A stretch of 64,000 nucleotides of DNA from Tamarix chinensis (taxonomy: Eukaryota > Streptophyta > Magnoliopsida > Caryophyllales > Tamaricaceae), in the NCBI GenBank assembly GCA_030549775.1, contig CM060173.1:67150367-67214366 (forward strand). The letters are read 5' to 3'. Within the stretch, counting starts at the first letter, position 1. Every line of letters starts with the position of its first letter. The translations under genes were made by a program, and so were the position numbers. Below, piece by piece: positions 34,619 to 51,714 of the stretch. Below the pieces are notes generated by a model, which searched no databases, was not told the DNA's origin, and was given only the letters and a program-made list of their open reading frames with translations.

Positions 34619-36968
34619 GCATTGCCCCTTTAAAGGCATCTAATACTTATTGGGTTTACCCTTTAAGGCCTTTACAACACCATTTGAGTATGTCATAACT
34701 TATGATCCATTTAATCCATCCATTAGGTTGTCTATTCATGTCAAAAGAGGTATTTCACTTGTTAAACAATCATATAGCATTATTAAACATGGTCTCAAGG
34801 CATATCCAAGTTAAAATATCAAAATCACACAATCTGGCCGAACCAGTCAATCGATTTGGGTTGACTAGTTGATTGGCTTGGCTAAGCCAAATTAAAGGCT
34901 CCCTCAAACTGGTTGATCGGTTTGGCCAAACCAGTTGACTTTCTAGGACCAGTCAATCAGTTCAGCTAAACTAGTTAATGGGTTTAAGAAAAGAGTAGAC
35001 CAAGGTCACCACAAACCTACTGTTTGATAGGTTGGATCAATCAGTCAATATTTCTAAGGTCTAATCAACTAGTTTGTCTTCAAACAACATAAAACAAACA
35101 TTTTTCATATAAATCATCCTCGAAATTCCTACCACGTCCAAGCAAAAACATATACTAGCATCATACCATCATTTTTTTAGCTTATAAACTGAGACATGCT
35201 TCATAATTAATCAAATCAACCTAATTTTTTTGAAAACCATGCATTTTTTCTCATAATTCATAAGTTAATCAACATGCATCAATTTGAAACCAAATTCTCA
35301 AGCCAACTTATAAAATTAGGACTTTAGAGAATTCTCTACAACATATGCTTAACAAAGTCACATTTTAGAAGTAAGAATGACTTGCTTGGTGCAAGCAAAA
35401 CTCTTCCGCAAATATAAAAACTCAACTTGGAAGATTTTTAATTTCTAAACCTTAAAGAAAACATAAGTTAAAGCTTTAGAAATTCAATGAATAATTTCAT
35501 AAATTAAAATTTTAATTAGAATAAAACGACTTATCAAACCTAAGAGAAAAATAGAGAGAATTTGTATTGAAAAAGAGAATCTCAAAATCTAACCCTCCTT
35601 TACTTAAAGATAAACCAGAATGAGATAGAGAAAGGATTAGAAGAGTGGAAAGGAATAGTAACTAAACTCAAATTGAAGATTAAAGAACACAAGGTTAGAG
35701 AGAGTTGGAATATGTCAATGGATGAAAAAAAAAGTGAATGGAAGGGGTGATTAGGGTTATTTATAGCCAACAAATTGGTACAAGAATGAGTGTGGTCAAG
35801 CATAGATCAAAAAACCCTAATTTCTACCTTTTGAATTTGAGTTGAATGGGTAAATTTTGTGGCTATAAATTAAGGTGATTTCTAGAAAAATATAGGTTGA
35901 ATTCACCCTAAAATGTCAAAAATAAGAGAGGAAATGAATGATCAGCATGGAAGGAGTCTCCCAACTAAAAAGAGATAGGTATGGGAATTGAAGCAATAAA
36001 TCTAGAGCATGCTGAGGAGAGAGGTTGAAGAGGACAAACCTAAGGTCACCTCCCTCAATTGTACAAACTGAACCCTCAAATCAATTCGAGGCAAAAGCTC
36101 AAGCCGAATTCATGATAAGAAAGGTTAATAATCTTTAAAGAATAAATTGGAAGAGAATTATTAAGGTTCCATTTCGGTACAAGAAGGTTTCCTAGAAAAA
36201 TTAATTTTTGAAGATGTACTCAGCTCGACAAACCTATCTATTGGTTTGGCCTACCAGTCAACTGTTCTACCAACCAGTCAATCGGTTTTTCAAACCCATT
36301 GATTGGTTTGGTCTGAAAAAAAAAAACTTTATCGAAAATGACGAACAAGTCGATCGGTTCATGGAACCAGTTGATTGGTCCTCTTAAAAACTTATTTTAT
36401 TCCATTTCTAAAACTTATTCAAATCTAAGTTTTCCTCAAACTCAATTATAGTTCCAAATTAAAAATCAAGCATTATTAAATCTTAATAAATATCATAACT
36501 TCTTATTCAACAAACTTCACAAAAAGATAGGGTATTATAATTTTAACCTTGCACCTATTATGGGCTAAGTATAGATTATACATCTCCTATGTTGGATGTA
36601 GTAGTAACATCCCCTTGTTTTCTTAATTTGCTTTTGCTAAATATTTTGGAAATAGAATTTCTTTTGTTGTAAAAATAGAAGTTTTACAAATAGGCTAGTC
36701 ACTGAATGTCAATAAAGATAATTTAGTCTTCAAGAAAGTAATGAAAAAATACGTTTTATCAAAGTACCATACGTAAGTGTTATTGGTATTTTATTATATT
36801 TTGCTAATAATGCCCAACATAACATATCATTTGTAGTTAATATGCTATCAAGATATAGTTCACCACCTACATATAGTTACTAGAGTAGTGTAAAATACAT
36901 TACTTGTTATTTACAAGGGAAAATTAATATGAGATTGTTTAACAAAAGAAATGAGGAAGAAAAATTGC
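34619..36968. other. Spacer with dispersed ACCAGTCAATCGGTTT motif
   Basis: No gene recognised. Two clusters (34840-35060 and 36225-36390) hold many variants of AACCAGTCAATCGGTTTGG and its complement. On the minus strand, TATAATACCCTATC near 36539 resembles an LTR start (TGTAATACCC-like), so this may be part of an otherwise unrecognised retrotransposon. That is weak inference. Confidence 0.4.
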
Positions 36969-36976
36969 TTAATTGA
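36969..36976. repeat. 8-bp target duplication, left (7/8)
   Basis: TTAATTGA before TAGGGATG; ATAATTGA follows the element at 37486-37493. Confidence 0.75.
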
Positions 36977-37485
36977 TAGGGATGTAAATGAGGCGGATTT
37001 GGGACAGGTATACCCATACCCATATCCGTATCCGTTAAAAAAATCTATATCTGAATCCATACCCGTACCCGAATCCATATCCGTTAACACATCCATATCC
37101 GTATCCGTTGGATATCCATTACCCGACGGATTATCCGTTTATCCGTTAATGGATATTATCCAGCGGATAAATTCATTACCCGACAGATAAACCCATTTAG
37201 ACTTAAGCCAAATGACAATTTTAACATTAATTTATAATATATTTATTTTAAAAGTAAGGGTAAAAGGGTAATTATATATCGGGTAAACGGGTATGGATAT
37301 GGATACGGATATGGTTACGGGTACGTGTATGGATATTCAATACCCGTATCCGTACCCGAACTCAACCGGTATTTTTTTTCCATCATTCATATCTGTATCC
37401 ATATCCGTTTATTCATATCCTTTTAAATATTCGTCAGATAAAATCCATCGGTTTTCGGATAAAATTAGCCCCGTTTACATCCCTA
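36977..37485. mobile_element. Non-autonomous hAT element (509 bp)
   Basis: Ends read TAGGGATGTAAA inward from both sides, and a 7-of-8 matching 8-bp duplication flanks them. Internal sequence is made of ATATCCGTATCC, ACCCATACCC and GGATATGG units, self-complementary between the two halves. It is comparable in design to 1288-1825 (TAGGG tips, ATCCG-rich arms) but with different terminal sequence, so it belongs to a separate hAT family. No transposase. Confidence 0.82.
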
Positions 37486-37493
37486 ATAATTGA

Positions 37494-38960
37494 CTAGTTA
37501 TTCTAGAAGGCTATTCTACCAACTCAAACATGGCATTAAAATGCATCTCTAAAATAAGCTTGTTAGATTGAGGAGTAGTATTTTAGCACTTAATCTCTCT
37601 TAACCATAATTTTTAACCCACTGAATTTTTCTCAATAAAATTCTCTCTATTGGGTTATATATGTAGTACACGTATTGGGAAATGTTATAAGCATTAAACA
37701 CGGTCAACCCATGTAGATTTATATAGAAACCTACATATATAGGTGGCAATTAGTTTAAGTAGGGTTTGAATCCGGTTATAGTGGGTCCGGTCATTATCAG
37801 ATTGAGTTATTTATGGGTCATTTTTTGTGAGTCAATTATAGATTGGATTGAGTCGAGTTCTAGTTTGAGTCATTATACAATTAGATTGTGTCGAATTAAT
37901 TTATAAGATCGGGTCAAATTTGGGTTGAACTAGGTTCATGTCGGGTAGGATTTTAGTTATTTCACGTTAACTTGTCGGGTTAGTTCAGGTCTGGGCTAAA
38001 TAAGCTCATATTCGGATAATTTTATATTTGAGTTAAGTTTGAATTAATTTAACGAATTGGGTTTTAATGGATTAGGTTGGGTTTTAGAGAGCTAATCCTA
38101 GATTGAATTACTTTGAATTTAGATTAAATCGGATATTAACTACAAAAATTAATCTAACTCATTAACTAGGTAAATAAGTATTAAGTTTGACTTCATGCAA
38201 GTATATGATTAATAATATATTATTAATTATTATTTATTTACTATTATAACTTTTTTAATATTATGTTTTTACATAAAAGAATCAATAAGATGAAGTAAAT
38301 AAATATATTCACTATAAAATTAATTAAAATAAATAAAATTTATATAACAATATCTTTTAAAAAAAATTAAATAAATAATAAAACGTATAATAATTTTTTA
38401 ATATCATAACTTACTAATATTGTATTTATTTTTGTTAAATGGATCGAGTTGATATTAAATTAAAGGTTAGGATTAGATCAAATTTACGTCTGATCACTTA
38501 TAATCTTTTTACATTTTATCAAATCAACTTTTATATGGATGAATTTTTTAAATAACAACACATCAAATTTTATTCTGGTCAAATCCAATCCGTCAAGCCA
38601 ACTTTTATCGACTCTTCCAATATACATGCATCAGTCCTACAAAAATAATACACAAGTTAAAATTTCTCTAATTCTCTAATCTTCAATTTTCTTCCTCCTG
38701 TCATTCTCTAACATTATAAACTTAACATTATACTTGATTGTAGAAATATAATTTTTATTTCAAAAATAAATTTTAAAATAAACATTAAAATGAAAACACA
38801 AATTATAAACCAAACCACATTATATTTTTAGTTTAGTTTGATTTATAATATTTATAGAAAAAATACAATTATATTATAAATCAAATTAAGATCAAAATTA
38901 AACCAACCTAAACTATGCACGCATGTTGTACGGACACTGACTATTATAACTCACAAATCT
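37494..38960. other. Spacer with a possible decayed short transposon
   Basis: 37740-38120 is rich in GGGTTGAACTAGGTT / GTCGGGTTAG-type strings that start after GGTGGCAATTAG. This pattern is seen in short plant non-autonomous elements, but no inverted end was found. The rest is AT-rich with no gene. Confidence 0.4.
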
Positions 38961-38963
38961 GGT

Positions 38964-38969
38964 TTTATT
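38964..38969 (-). terminator. Likely poly(A) signal of KARI gene
   Basis: AATAAA on the minus strand, about 195 bp past the stop codon. A reasonable 3' UTR length, but supported only by the hexamer. Confidence 0.4.
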
Positions 38970-39161
38970 TCAAGGTTAAGCCCACATACAACAAGACAAA
39001 GATCCACTCTTGCTGATCTAACTGCATTACCATTGACAAAGCTACGCACCAAAATTGAAAAACTCACCGAGTTCCATCAAAATCTAGTTTGTTCAACAGG
39101 AAAAACATTAATTAATCGTACAAGGAAACACCTCGGAATAGTGATACAGGCTCCACGCTCT

Positions 39162-42877
<3,716 letters not shown>

Positions 42878-43018
42878 TGATGTGTGCTTTGTTTGGGGAA
42901 ATGGGGTAGGAGGAACGAGGATGGCTGCAGTCTGCAGATACAGAAATGGTCAAAATGGCGAGAAGGGCAAACTGAGTGGCGAAGATGCGGGCGTTGAGGG
43001 CGAGAACAGAAAGCGTGA

Positions 43019-43026
43019 ATTTATAG
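43019..43026 (-). promoter_or_regulatory. TATA box of KARI gene
   Basis: CTATAAAT on the minus strand about 142 bp upstream of the ATG at 42877. It is followed by a pyrimidine-rich leader with CTTCTCGCC and CCTCGTTCCTCC runs, typical of highly expressed plant genes. Confidence 0.65.
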
Positions 43027-43029
43027 GGG

Positions 43030-46000
43030 CAGCTTTCCGCAGCGGTATGTGGTGCCCACCTTACCGTATATTTTTGATACTGTGTGATATGGTGTGATTT
43101 TGTGTGATATAGCTGATGCGCTCATGGATCTCCCAACGTCGTACGGGGCGGAGACTGACGCAGAAACAGAAAAGTTGGCTCAAAAAAAATTAAGAAACGG
43201 GTAGGAGACGAGCAAAATATGTGTATGAATATATATACCAAAACTAAAAAATCATAGTCATTGTAATCTTAATTATGTTAGAAGTTGGCTAAAAAAGCTA
43301 TATTAGAGTTACATTCTATTTGTTAGACCATATCTAATATCTATTTTATTTACTAGCCCAATAAATCCAGTATCATAACAATTAAAAATTTCCTAAATTA
43401 CTAGCTCTACATGTTGCTGCATTCTTTTGTCTATGATTGTTGTCCCTCTCCTTCTTCTCCATCCCTTTCCCTCTGTATGTCTAAGATTTTAAAACTTGCA
43501 GCAGAATTAGATCATTGATGAAGGAATTTGAACTCCAAGCGGCAAACCAATGACGACATTGGTTAGCAGCGTGTGCAGCAAGCTTCAACAATAATGACGA
43601 ACATCCAAATTCAAAGACTTAGTACCTTGATTTATTGAATAGGAAAAGAGTTTTCACAATTTTTTTAACCAAAAGTCACCGAACACAGCGTCTCACCATT
43701 TTCCGCAAAGTCTTTCTCTCAAAAAAAAATTGGAATGGAAAACAACAAGTGATCGATGTGTATATGTAATCATGGATTTACCTCCATACTTTTGATCACC
43801 TATAATATTTTGTGATATGGCTAGAGTGAGTAATTTGTTCTGGCCGACTTTGTTATCATTCTGAGAATTCAATAGTATACAATTAAATATGATCTAAAAT
43901 AATAATATGGTAGAATATTTAGTAGACATAAATTATTTGTATATGAGTATTTGAAGTAAAAATAGTAGTTGGTATCTTATATGAAATAAAATGAATTGAT
44001 GTATGATAACAATTTTAGACATATGGATGAAATTGGTATGGTCGGTCAATAAATAATATTTTTGTATTAAAAGTAAATAGCATAATATTATTTATTTTTT
44101 TAGTTGAATATGGGACCTACTTATAAAGTATTAATGAGTAATAGATAATAATATTAAAATAATATAAAAATAGTGAAGTAAAACAAATGTTTTGAAATAT
44201 ATATTATTAAATATTGATGTTTACTGAACGATACTTTTATTTTATTCCTTTTTATCACCTCTAATATAGTAGATGCATTGATAGATCTAACCCTATACCT
44301 TATAATTACATGTGATAATATGTAAGTAATCTAATACACCCTTTGCCCCCATTTTGTTAAGCATTATCATTAATATTTGTAATATTTTTATGCGTAAAAT
44401 ATTATTTTTTTTTAATTTCTTTGTATGTCCTTATTAACTGAATATTTTTATACATTTTCAGTAAAGAAAGAGTGATGTTATATGAAAAATAAGCAACTTT
44501 GTAGCTGCTTGTTGGTTGTAGTGTGTAGCTTTGCCTCTCTCTTATGAGTACAACATGAAATGTTATTGTTCCCTTGCATGGTGTAGCATGCGAAGTTGAT
44601 GATTCTTGTTGTGCATCAATCACATCCTCCACTAGATCAAGTGTGCACTACTCAATTCCTATTATAGATTGTATAATTTAAATAAGTGAAAATAGCAAAT
44701 ACAAACATCAATTATACTTAACAAGGTTGGAGGAAGAATCAGTTTATACAAAAATTAAGCAGTTTATAAATAATTAAAAGATAGAGAATTATAGATTTGC
44801 ATATAGTTTTTATGGAAGGGTAAGAAACTCATCATGAAGTTCAAGGTTCTTTCTCCCCATGCCTTAATTAAATTGGAATTCTCAGTCTAAAGTAAGCTTG
44901 GTAGAGTTCTGAATTGATGATGGGAAAAAATGGCATTCTTCATGTAACACTCTTGGTTTACTCAGCTTATAATTTTCATTTTGAGTTAACAATGCAAAAG
45001 CCAAAATAATAAACAATAGATGCTATCGCTATATTGATCATGAGAATAGGTATATGTATTCACTTGACTTATGGTAAATGTAAGACTAGGCATGAAAAAC
45101 TAACAACGGGAAGATAAATCACTATAAATAAATAAATAAAAAACTCTTTATAAATTACAAACTTTCAAATAGAGTTTACAAAGCCACATCAAACCAATTA
45201 TAATTGTAGTATCCTAAATTTTCCTTAACCCTTATTTTGAGGTGACTAGTCTTGTTAACATTCCCTAACCTCCTATTATTCACTTATTATATCATCATAA
45301 CCCCTTAAAACTTCCTTTTTTTTTATCTTTTTACCACTCAAAACCATAGTTTTATAAACCAGGCATTATCTTTGTTGACCGGTCAAATAGCATTACAGAC
45401 CCAAGGTACCCAGTAATCAACTACTAGCCTTACTCTATCGTTCGGAGCAAGGTGATTATCACCATTCCTATTTTTCTTACTTTCTTTTGACTACAAATCA
45501 ATTAGTACAGATAATATCTTTATATATTTGGGTTCCTAGTTTAATTTTGCTAATTGTTCATAATTTTTTAGAATTATTTGATTATTTTTTTCCATTTTAA
45601 CCATGTATTGACTTTCTACCCTACTTATTTATTTTTTAATAATTGTTGACTTTCTTAGGGATATTAGGTTAAAAAATTTAACCTCCATACACTTTTTAAT
45701 CAAATATTATCTTGTACTTGCCCAATCAACGAAATTATCATCCATAATCAACTCAATCCTTTATCACCAACTTTTTTACACTCTCTCACCCATGTCAATT
45801 ACAACCACCACTCCCTTTGCTTGCAATAAACACCCAATCAAACTTTTCCTTCTCTCTTCCCTATCCTTTTCTAACAACCATAAGGGGGCATAAGCCCCTT
45901 TGGTTACTCATTTACACTTCGCTAAATTATTAATTTCCACTTTGCTCCTTTATCTCTCCTACCTTGGTATTGTTCTTCTTATGCTTGAGTTATGTTATTA

Positions 46001-46442
46001 GCCTCATTTCCCTTGTATTGGCTCCACCTCATTATTTAATCCCTCCCTTTATTCCTTTACTTCTAAATCCCTAAATTTTAGTTCACTAGTGCCTAATTTC
46101 AAGCAAGAGTGCACTAAAAGTTGTAGGTTGTAAAGTACTCTTTACCTTCGTACCTCAAAGCCATTGAACTAAAGGGTTTATTCTCTCTCGTAATTTCCAT
46201 TTCTATTACATTTACTCTAACTCTTTTATGCTAATTCTATGTTATTCTTATTTTAGGTGATTAAGTTTTAGAGGAATGTAATTAGGGGTAATAATTTTTA
46301 GAGACCAAAGTGGCTTATGGTAAGAACACACAACTCTTAGTTAGTTTTTTTTTTGTTGATATATGTTATTTTTGTATGCATATTCATGTGAATATGTTTT
46401 GTGTGCTAGATATCATGTTTAGGTTTTATTTTAACCTATGTT
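43030..46442. other. AT-rich spacer upstream of KARI, no gene seen
   Basis: Beyond the presumed proximal promoter (to about 43200) the sequence is AT-rich with no recognisable coding, RNA gene or defined element. The 76-codon minus-strand frame at 44402 has no features. Confidence 0.5.
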
Positions 46443-46679
46443 TGTAATGCCCCAAAATTTTAAAACCTACAATTTAATAAATAACCCTTATTTGGGATAA
46501 ATTAAATTTTAATGTAATACCCCCAAATTTTAAAACCTATAATTTAAATGACCCTCATTTGGGATAATTTAAAATTTAAAATTATTTAATTTAATTATTT
46601 TGTGGATTTTTGAGTATATAAAAATGGATATGAATATTTAATAAATTAAAATAAATATTTTATTATTTTATCATACTTA

Positions 46680-47840
46680 TTTTTTTTCTTTCTCCTTTTT
46701 CTTCCTCTTTTTCTTTTCCTCCTTTTTCCTTTCTCTTCCTTTGGGTTGCCGGCCTTCTTCTTTCATATGCTAGGTCGTTGGCTCATCTCCTCTCCGTTTC
46801 TCCTCCCTCTCCTTTGTGACCAACCCCGACCCGTCTCCCCCTTCTTCTTCTTTTCTTTTCTCCCCTCGATTGGGCCAACCCAACCCTTTTTCCTTTCTCT
46901 CTCCATCGTGTGCACAAGGACGGCTCACTCTCTTATTTCCTTTCCTCACCCGACTGGCCTACAACCCCTTCTCCCTTCTTCTTCCTTTCTCCATCCTTCT
47001 TCGACCATCCCCTATGGCAGCCTACAACCGCCTACCTTCCTATGCAGCTTTGCCCTCTCTCCCCACTCTCTTTCCCTTCCATTTTTGAGCCAAACATAGC
47101 CCTCCCTAGTGTGGCATTTTCTTTCCTTTTCTCCCTTCTTCCTGCAACCCGCCACCCTAGCCATCGACTTGTAGCCTCCCCTGCCACCACCTAGGTGGCG
47201 TTGTACCTCCTCTCCCTCTTCTTTTTCTTCTTCTCCCCTGCCCATTTTATTCCCTCGAGATCCATCATTCCCTACCTACCGACCCTTCTTTCTCTCCCTT
47301 ATTCCCTCTTCTTCTCATCCCCTATTTTTGCTCTACCACTCTCAACCACTGCCTCTACCGCCCATCTGACCACCAAAGCCACCTCCCTGACACACCTTCA
47401 ACCTCCATACACCACCCCATCACCCTCACTTTCCCCTACAGCCCTCTTCCCCTCCTTCATTTTTATTTTCCCCCTTCTCGGCCTCCACCCTACACCACCA
47501 CTATCCCTCGCCTCCAAAGCAACCAACCCACTCCATAACACCTCCTCTACCACCCCACATCCTCTCTTTGACCAAAAATCCCCCAGCAGCCCCTCCCTTC
47601 TCTTCTTCTTTTCCCTTCCTTCTTCTCTTCTACCCAACCTTCATCCCACTTTCTTAGCCCAATAGCCACTGTCTTTGCCACCCTGAGTCACCGATCACCA
47701 ACCCCAACCACCACCTACACCCCTACTTTATCCTTGCACCTAGCCACCACCCTAACTCCCCCTCTACAATCCCTCAACCCAACCCCCAAAACCCCTACCC
47801 TAACCATCCCCCCTTTGACCCCTATTCTTCCTTCACATTT
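46680..47840 (+). repeat. Pyrimidine-rich, GC-rich block of copy 4
   Basis: C/T-rich on the plus strand, with Pro/Ser/Leu open frames of up to 156 codons in several frames. Treated as a repeat block as in the other copies. Confidence 0.6.
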
Positions 47841-48469
47841 GCATACAGCTCAAGCTGCATGAGCAGTGTGAGTCTTACTACTTGTGGTTAGTAATTTTTA
47901 GTTGATTTATGAGGTATAAAAATAGTGAGTATTAGCAGGTATTAATTAAGCTTTTGATAAAAATTATTCTTTTAATTTTATACTAATTTTTGATATTATT
48001 TTTAGGTATTAATTTTTACTAATCAAAGCTCAAACCTTTAACAGGGTACCGATAAGGTTTAATTATTATTAGAAATAAGGTAACTATTATACCCCATGCT
48101 AGCACATTAGGGCTTTTAATATGATTTATATACATAATGTATGTTGTTAAGTATAATGTATTTGGTGGAATATGTTGGTTGATGAAAAGCAAAACATGTT
48201 AATTTATGTGTCATGTGTAGAAATAATGCTTAAGGAAAAAGCCTTGTTGTTAATGATGCGATTAAATATGTATGTTTGATATGATAAGCTAATATGGCCA
48301 TTTGTTGCATAAATAATGTTAATATGACCCTAGGGATATTTTGGTAAATTTTCTTGTACAAAAGTTGTGGCCCAAAAGTGTGTGTGGTACGTGCTAATGT
48401 GCATTAACGATAAATAATAATAGTTAGTGGTATTAGATGATGTGTATGGAGCATGTATATCAATATTTT

Positions 48470-49260
48470 ATATAGTGAGGATATTTTAGTAAAATTTGTA
48501 TGATAAGGGCAAATTGGTAATTTATAAGAGTAAAGGGAGGGAAATGATAAATGGATAAGTAAGGAAGGCATTTTAGTAATTTCACATGGAAAAGGGAACA
48601 AGTTGGTAATTTTTGTGAGTAAGAAAGTATTTTGGTAATTTGGTATAAAGGAAGGGTAATTTGGTATTTTAACATGAAGGAAGGATATTTTGGTGATTTA
48701 ATAAAGGAGAAGGGTATTTTAGTAATTTGGCATAAAGGAAATGCATTTTGGTAATTTTGTAAAGTAAAGGGGTAAAATGGTGATTTAATAAAGGAGAAGG
48801 GTATTTTAGTAATTTGGCTTAAAGGAATGGCATTTTGGTAATTTTGTAAAGTAAAGAGGTAAAATGGTGATTTAATAAAGGAGAATGGTATGTTGGCAAT
48901 TTGGCTTAAAGAAAGGGTATTTAGGTAAATTGGCATAAAGAAAAGGTAATTTGGTAATTTTATAAGTAAAAGGGACAAAATGGTAATTATAATACCTAAG
49001 AAGGGTAATTTGGTATTTTAACCCACCAAAAGGGGAAATGGCAATTATAATAATTAAGAAGGGCAATTTGGAAATGTTAATAAATAAGAAGGGAGATTTG
49101 GTAATTCAACCCACCAAAAGGGCAATTTAGTAATTTTAATAAGTAAGAAGGGCAAATTGGTAAATTAACCAATCAAAAGGGCAATTTGGTAATCTTAATA
49201 AGTGAGAGGGTTAAATTGGTAATTTAGCCAACCAAAAGGGTGATTTAATTACTAAAATAC
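48470..49260 (+). repeat. GGTAATTT minisatellite of copy 4
   Basis: Units of about 30-35 bp, AAGGGTATTTTAGTAATTTGG type. Longer higher-order repetition is visible: a block containing TAATAAAGGAGAAGGGTATTT recurs about every 95 bp between 48690 and 48890. The 172-codon minus-strand frame here is a translation of the repeat. Confidence 0.8.
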
Positions 49261-49265
49261 CCTTC

Positions 49266-50351
49266 CTTTATTAAATCTAGTATATTCCATAGAGTACTAA
49301 ACATTTAAATATACATACTTTACTTCAACCATGGGATCTTATAGTAGGAGTATCATGGTTACACATAGTATAGGTCATGCACTAATTCATGGGACATGCA
49401 AGGATAAGGCAATATAATGCATCATGCAAAACATATTGGATTAAGCCAATTATTAGTGTTAGAGTTGGAGTTGGGTAGATTCCAAAAAAATAACAAATGT
49501 AGAGAAGGTAAGAAGATAGTAGATGGATTTGATATTGATAACCATCAATATTAAGCACTTACATCAACCAACTAAGGTTTCAACTCTTAGCTTAAATGGT
49601 GTAAGATTTTGAAACATTCACAAAACCAAACCTTAGTCTTAAAAGGATGGTTCGACAACCAGGGGATTTGATTTTTAATCAAAATCTACCTCTCCCTTCA
49701 ACCCTTCACACTCTATATAGAGCGTATTAGGCCTTTATAGAGTTTAGAACAAATCTAACTAATAATGAGAAGATTTGTTTCACCCCCAAACATATTTTGC
49801 ATTAATACAAGTTAACTAAGGTTGCAACATGTACAATCGGCTAGTGGTGATAATCAAAACTCTTTAGCCTCCCATCACATGATGACTACCATTACAAACT
49901 ATGACAAGTTCTTAAAAAATATAAATTACACATTAGCAAAGTCTAATAACATGCTTTAATTAGGTTTAACTAAGAAAGGGAACTTTAGTTGATTGAAAAG
50001 GAGATGGTCGTCTTGGGTAGGTTGGAGCTTTTGGCCAATTTCTTTGAGATTGCTTCCCCTTGATTTAAGCCTCCTTTAAAGGTCTTGATCTCCCCAAATT
50101 TATCTTCCTAATGTCCTTTAATTCCTCACATGAAACGTGCTACATGTGGTGGTCTTCATCAGTCGAAAATGGTGGACTATAGGGGTGGATAAAATATGGC
50201 TTTTGGAAAGCCATAATGGAGCCATTTATGACTAGCTTTGTGGAGCTATAATGTATCCCTAAAATGGAGCCATCCATAAGTGGGGTTGACGTCTTGTTTT
50301 TTTGTTTGCGTGGGTTTGCATGACTCCTTGATAATATTGTTATTCATTAAC
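49266..50351. other. Spacer, possibly 3' sequence of the gypsy remnant
   Basis: No gene. Lying just past the 3' end of the minus-strand gypsy pol, it may include its untranslated region or LTR, but there is no second copy in the window to compare. Confidence 0.35.
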
Positions 50352-50712
50352 CTAAGTGAGAAGAGTTTTAATGTCTTCAACTTTATAAAAATTAATAAGT
50401 AGATCATCTTTATTTTGGGATGCTCCTACATCATCTTCCTTCTCTTGAAAAGGCACATTATCATCATCTTCATAGGGCATGTGATGTAAATAAGGGAGCA
50501 AGTCACCCCACATTAAATGTCTTGGACAAATTCCCCATTTCTTGTGGAAGCTCGAGGCGATATGCATGGTTGGCAATCTTTTCTAGAATTTTTAAAGGTC
50601 TATCACGCCTCAGCAGGAGTTTGTTCTTTCTCCTAAGAAGGAAACCTTTCTTTTTGAAGATGAAGCTATACTAGATCTCCTAGTTCAAAAGCTTACTCTT
50701 TACTATTCTTGT
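50352..50712 (-). pseudogene. C-terminal end of gypsy polyprotein
   Basis: The frame reads a stretch ending GDLLPYLHHMPYEDDDNVPFQEKEDD (shown in part: YLHHMPYEDDD, FQEKEDDVGASQNKD). This resembles the tail after the integrase of Ty3/gypsy polyproteins, where NVADLYPY-like and FQEGEDD-like strings are common. Frames shift between this and the integrase above it. Confidence 0.65.
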
Positions 50713-51611
50713 TTACTTTCTTTTGTCATTCACTTTTTTGATCCTAACCCTTACGTATTCATGAAACTTTTTGAACTCAATAGCACTGTGTTTTGCTTCA
50801 AACTTTGCTTGAGCCTTTATTAGTAAAGGAATGAGATCGATGGGAGTGGTCGGTTTCACCCCATAAACCACTTCAAAAGGTGAGTGCTTTGTGACATAGG
50901 TGGGGGAACGATTGTATGTACATTCGACATAACATAGTTTGATATCCCAATCTCTCAAGATTTTGTGAACCAAATTCCTGTAAAGCATTGTGATGGTGTG
51001 GTTTGTGACTTCAGTTTAGCCATCATTCTATGGGTGATAAGAGTTTATAAAGAAAAGTTTTGTATTGTGTATGTCTGCACAAGGTTTTCCAAAAATAGCT
51101 GAGGAACTTGGTATCTCAATCGAAGATAATCCTTTTTGGGATACCATATAACCTAACTATTTTTGTAAAGTAGAGATCGATAATGTAAGAGGCGTCATCC
51201 ATCTTATGATATGGGATAAAATGAGCCATCTTAGAAAACTAATTGATGACTACCATATTGACATCATTTTACCTTTGTGTTTTAGGAAATGCCACTATGA
51301 AATCCACGCTCATATGGTCCCAAGGATGGTGTGGAATAAGGAAAGGTGTGTAGAGTCCTTGGTGGAAGTGACTCTTGGACCTTTGATAAGTAGAGAATTT
51401 TCCATGAGGGATTATACATCCCCCACCATCTTAGGCTAGAAGAAATGTTACATGTCTTGTTAATGACAAAATGTCCTACTAAACCTCCCCCATATACCTC
51501 TTGAATGATTAGTTCATTGATAGAGTGCTTTGGGATGGACAACTTGTTACCTTTGAAAAGGTACCCTTCTCGCATCAGGTACAGACCCCAAGGCTTACCT
51601 TGTTCTTCCAT
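50713..51611 (-). pseudogene. Ty3/gypsy integrase, broken
   Basis: The zinc-binding start is seen as GGGLVGHFVINKT (about 51500). In shifted frames follow IIFDRDTKFLSYFWKTL (second catalytic Asp in DRD, about 51130-51080) and the well-preserved NLRDWDIKLCYVECTYNRSP-like segment with FEVVYGVKP (50860-50970). Several frameshifts and stops separate these. Integrase downstream of RNase H is the gypsy order, opposite to the copia element at 21704. Confidence 0.88.
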
Positions 51612-51714
51612 ATATTTTGCAAATTATTCATTTTCTTGTACAACTGCTTTAAACACCCAAACCTTAAGACCATTACTTCTAATAATGAAAATATACAATA
51701 TCTCCTAAAGAGTA

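Larger units (their letters stand above)
46443..49265 (+). mobile_element. Long TG...CA element, copy 4, truncated
   Basis: Begins TGTAATGCCCCAAAATTTT (46443) and, 70 bp on, repeats its start as TGTAATACCCCCAAATTTT (46513). Then come the AT-rich start, pyrimidine block (46680-47840), degenerate hairpin (47849-47872), AT-rich stretch and minisatellite (about 48470-49260). It breaks off in the minisatellite, lacking the whole distal part and the TTACA end. No coding region. Confidence 0.75.

Noticed and set aside
48460..48978. 172-codon frame on the minus strand
   Set aside because: Translation of the minisatellite of copy 4.
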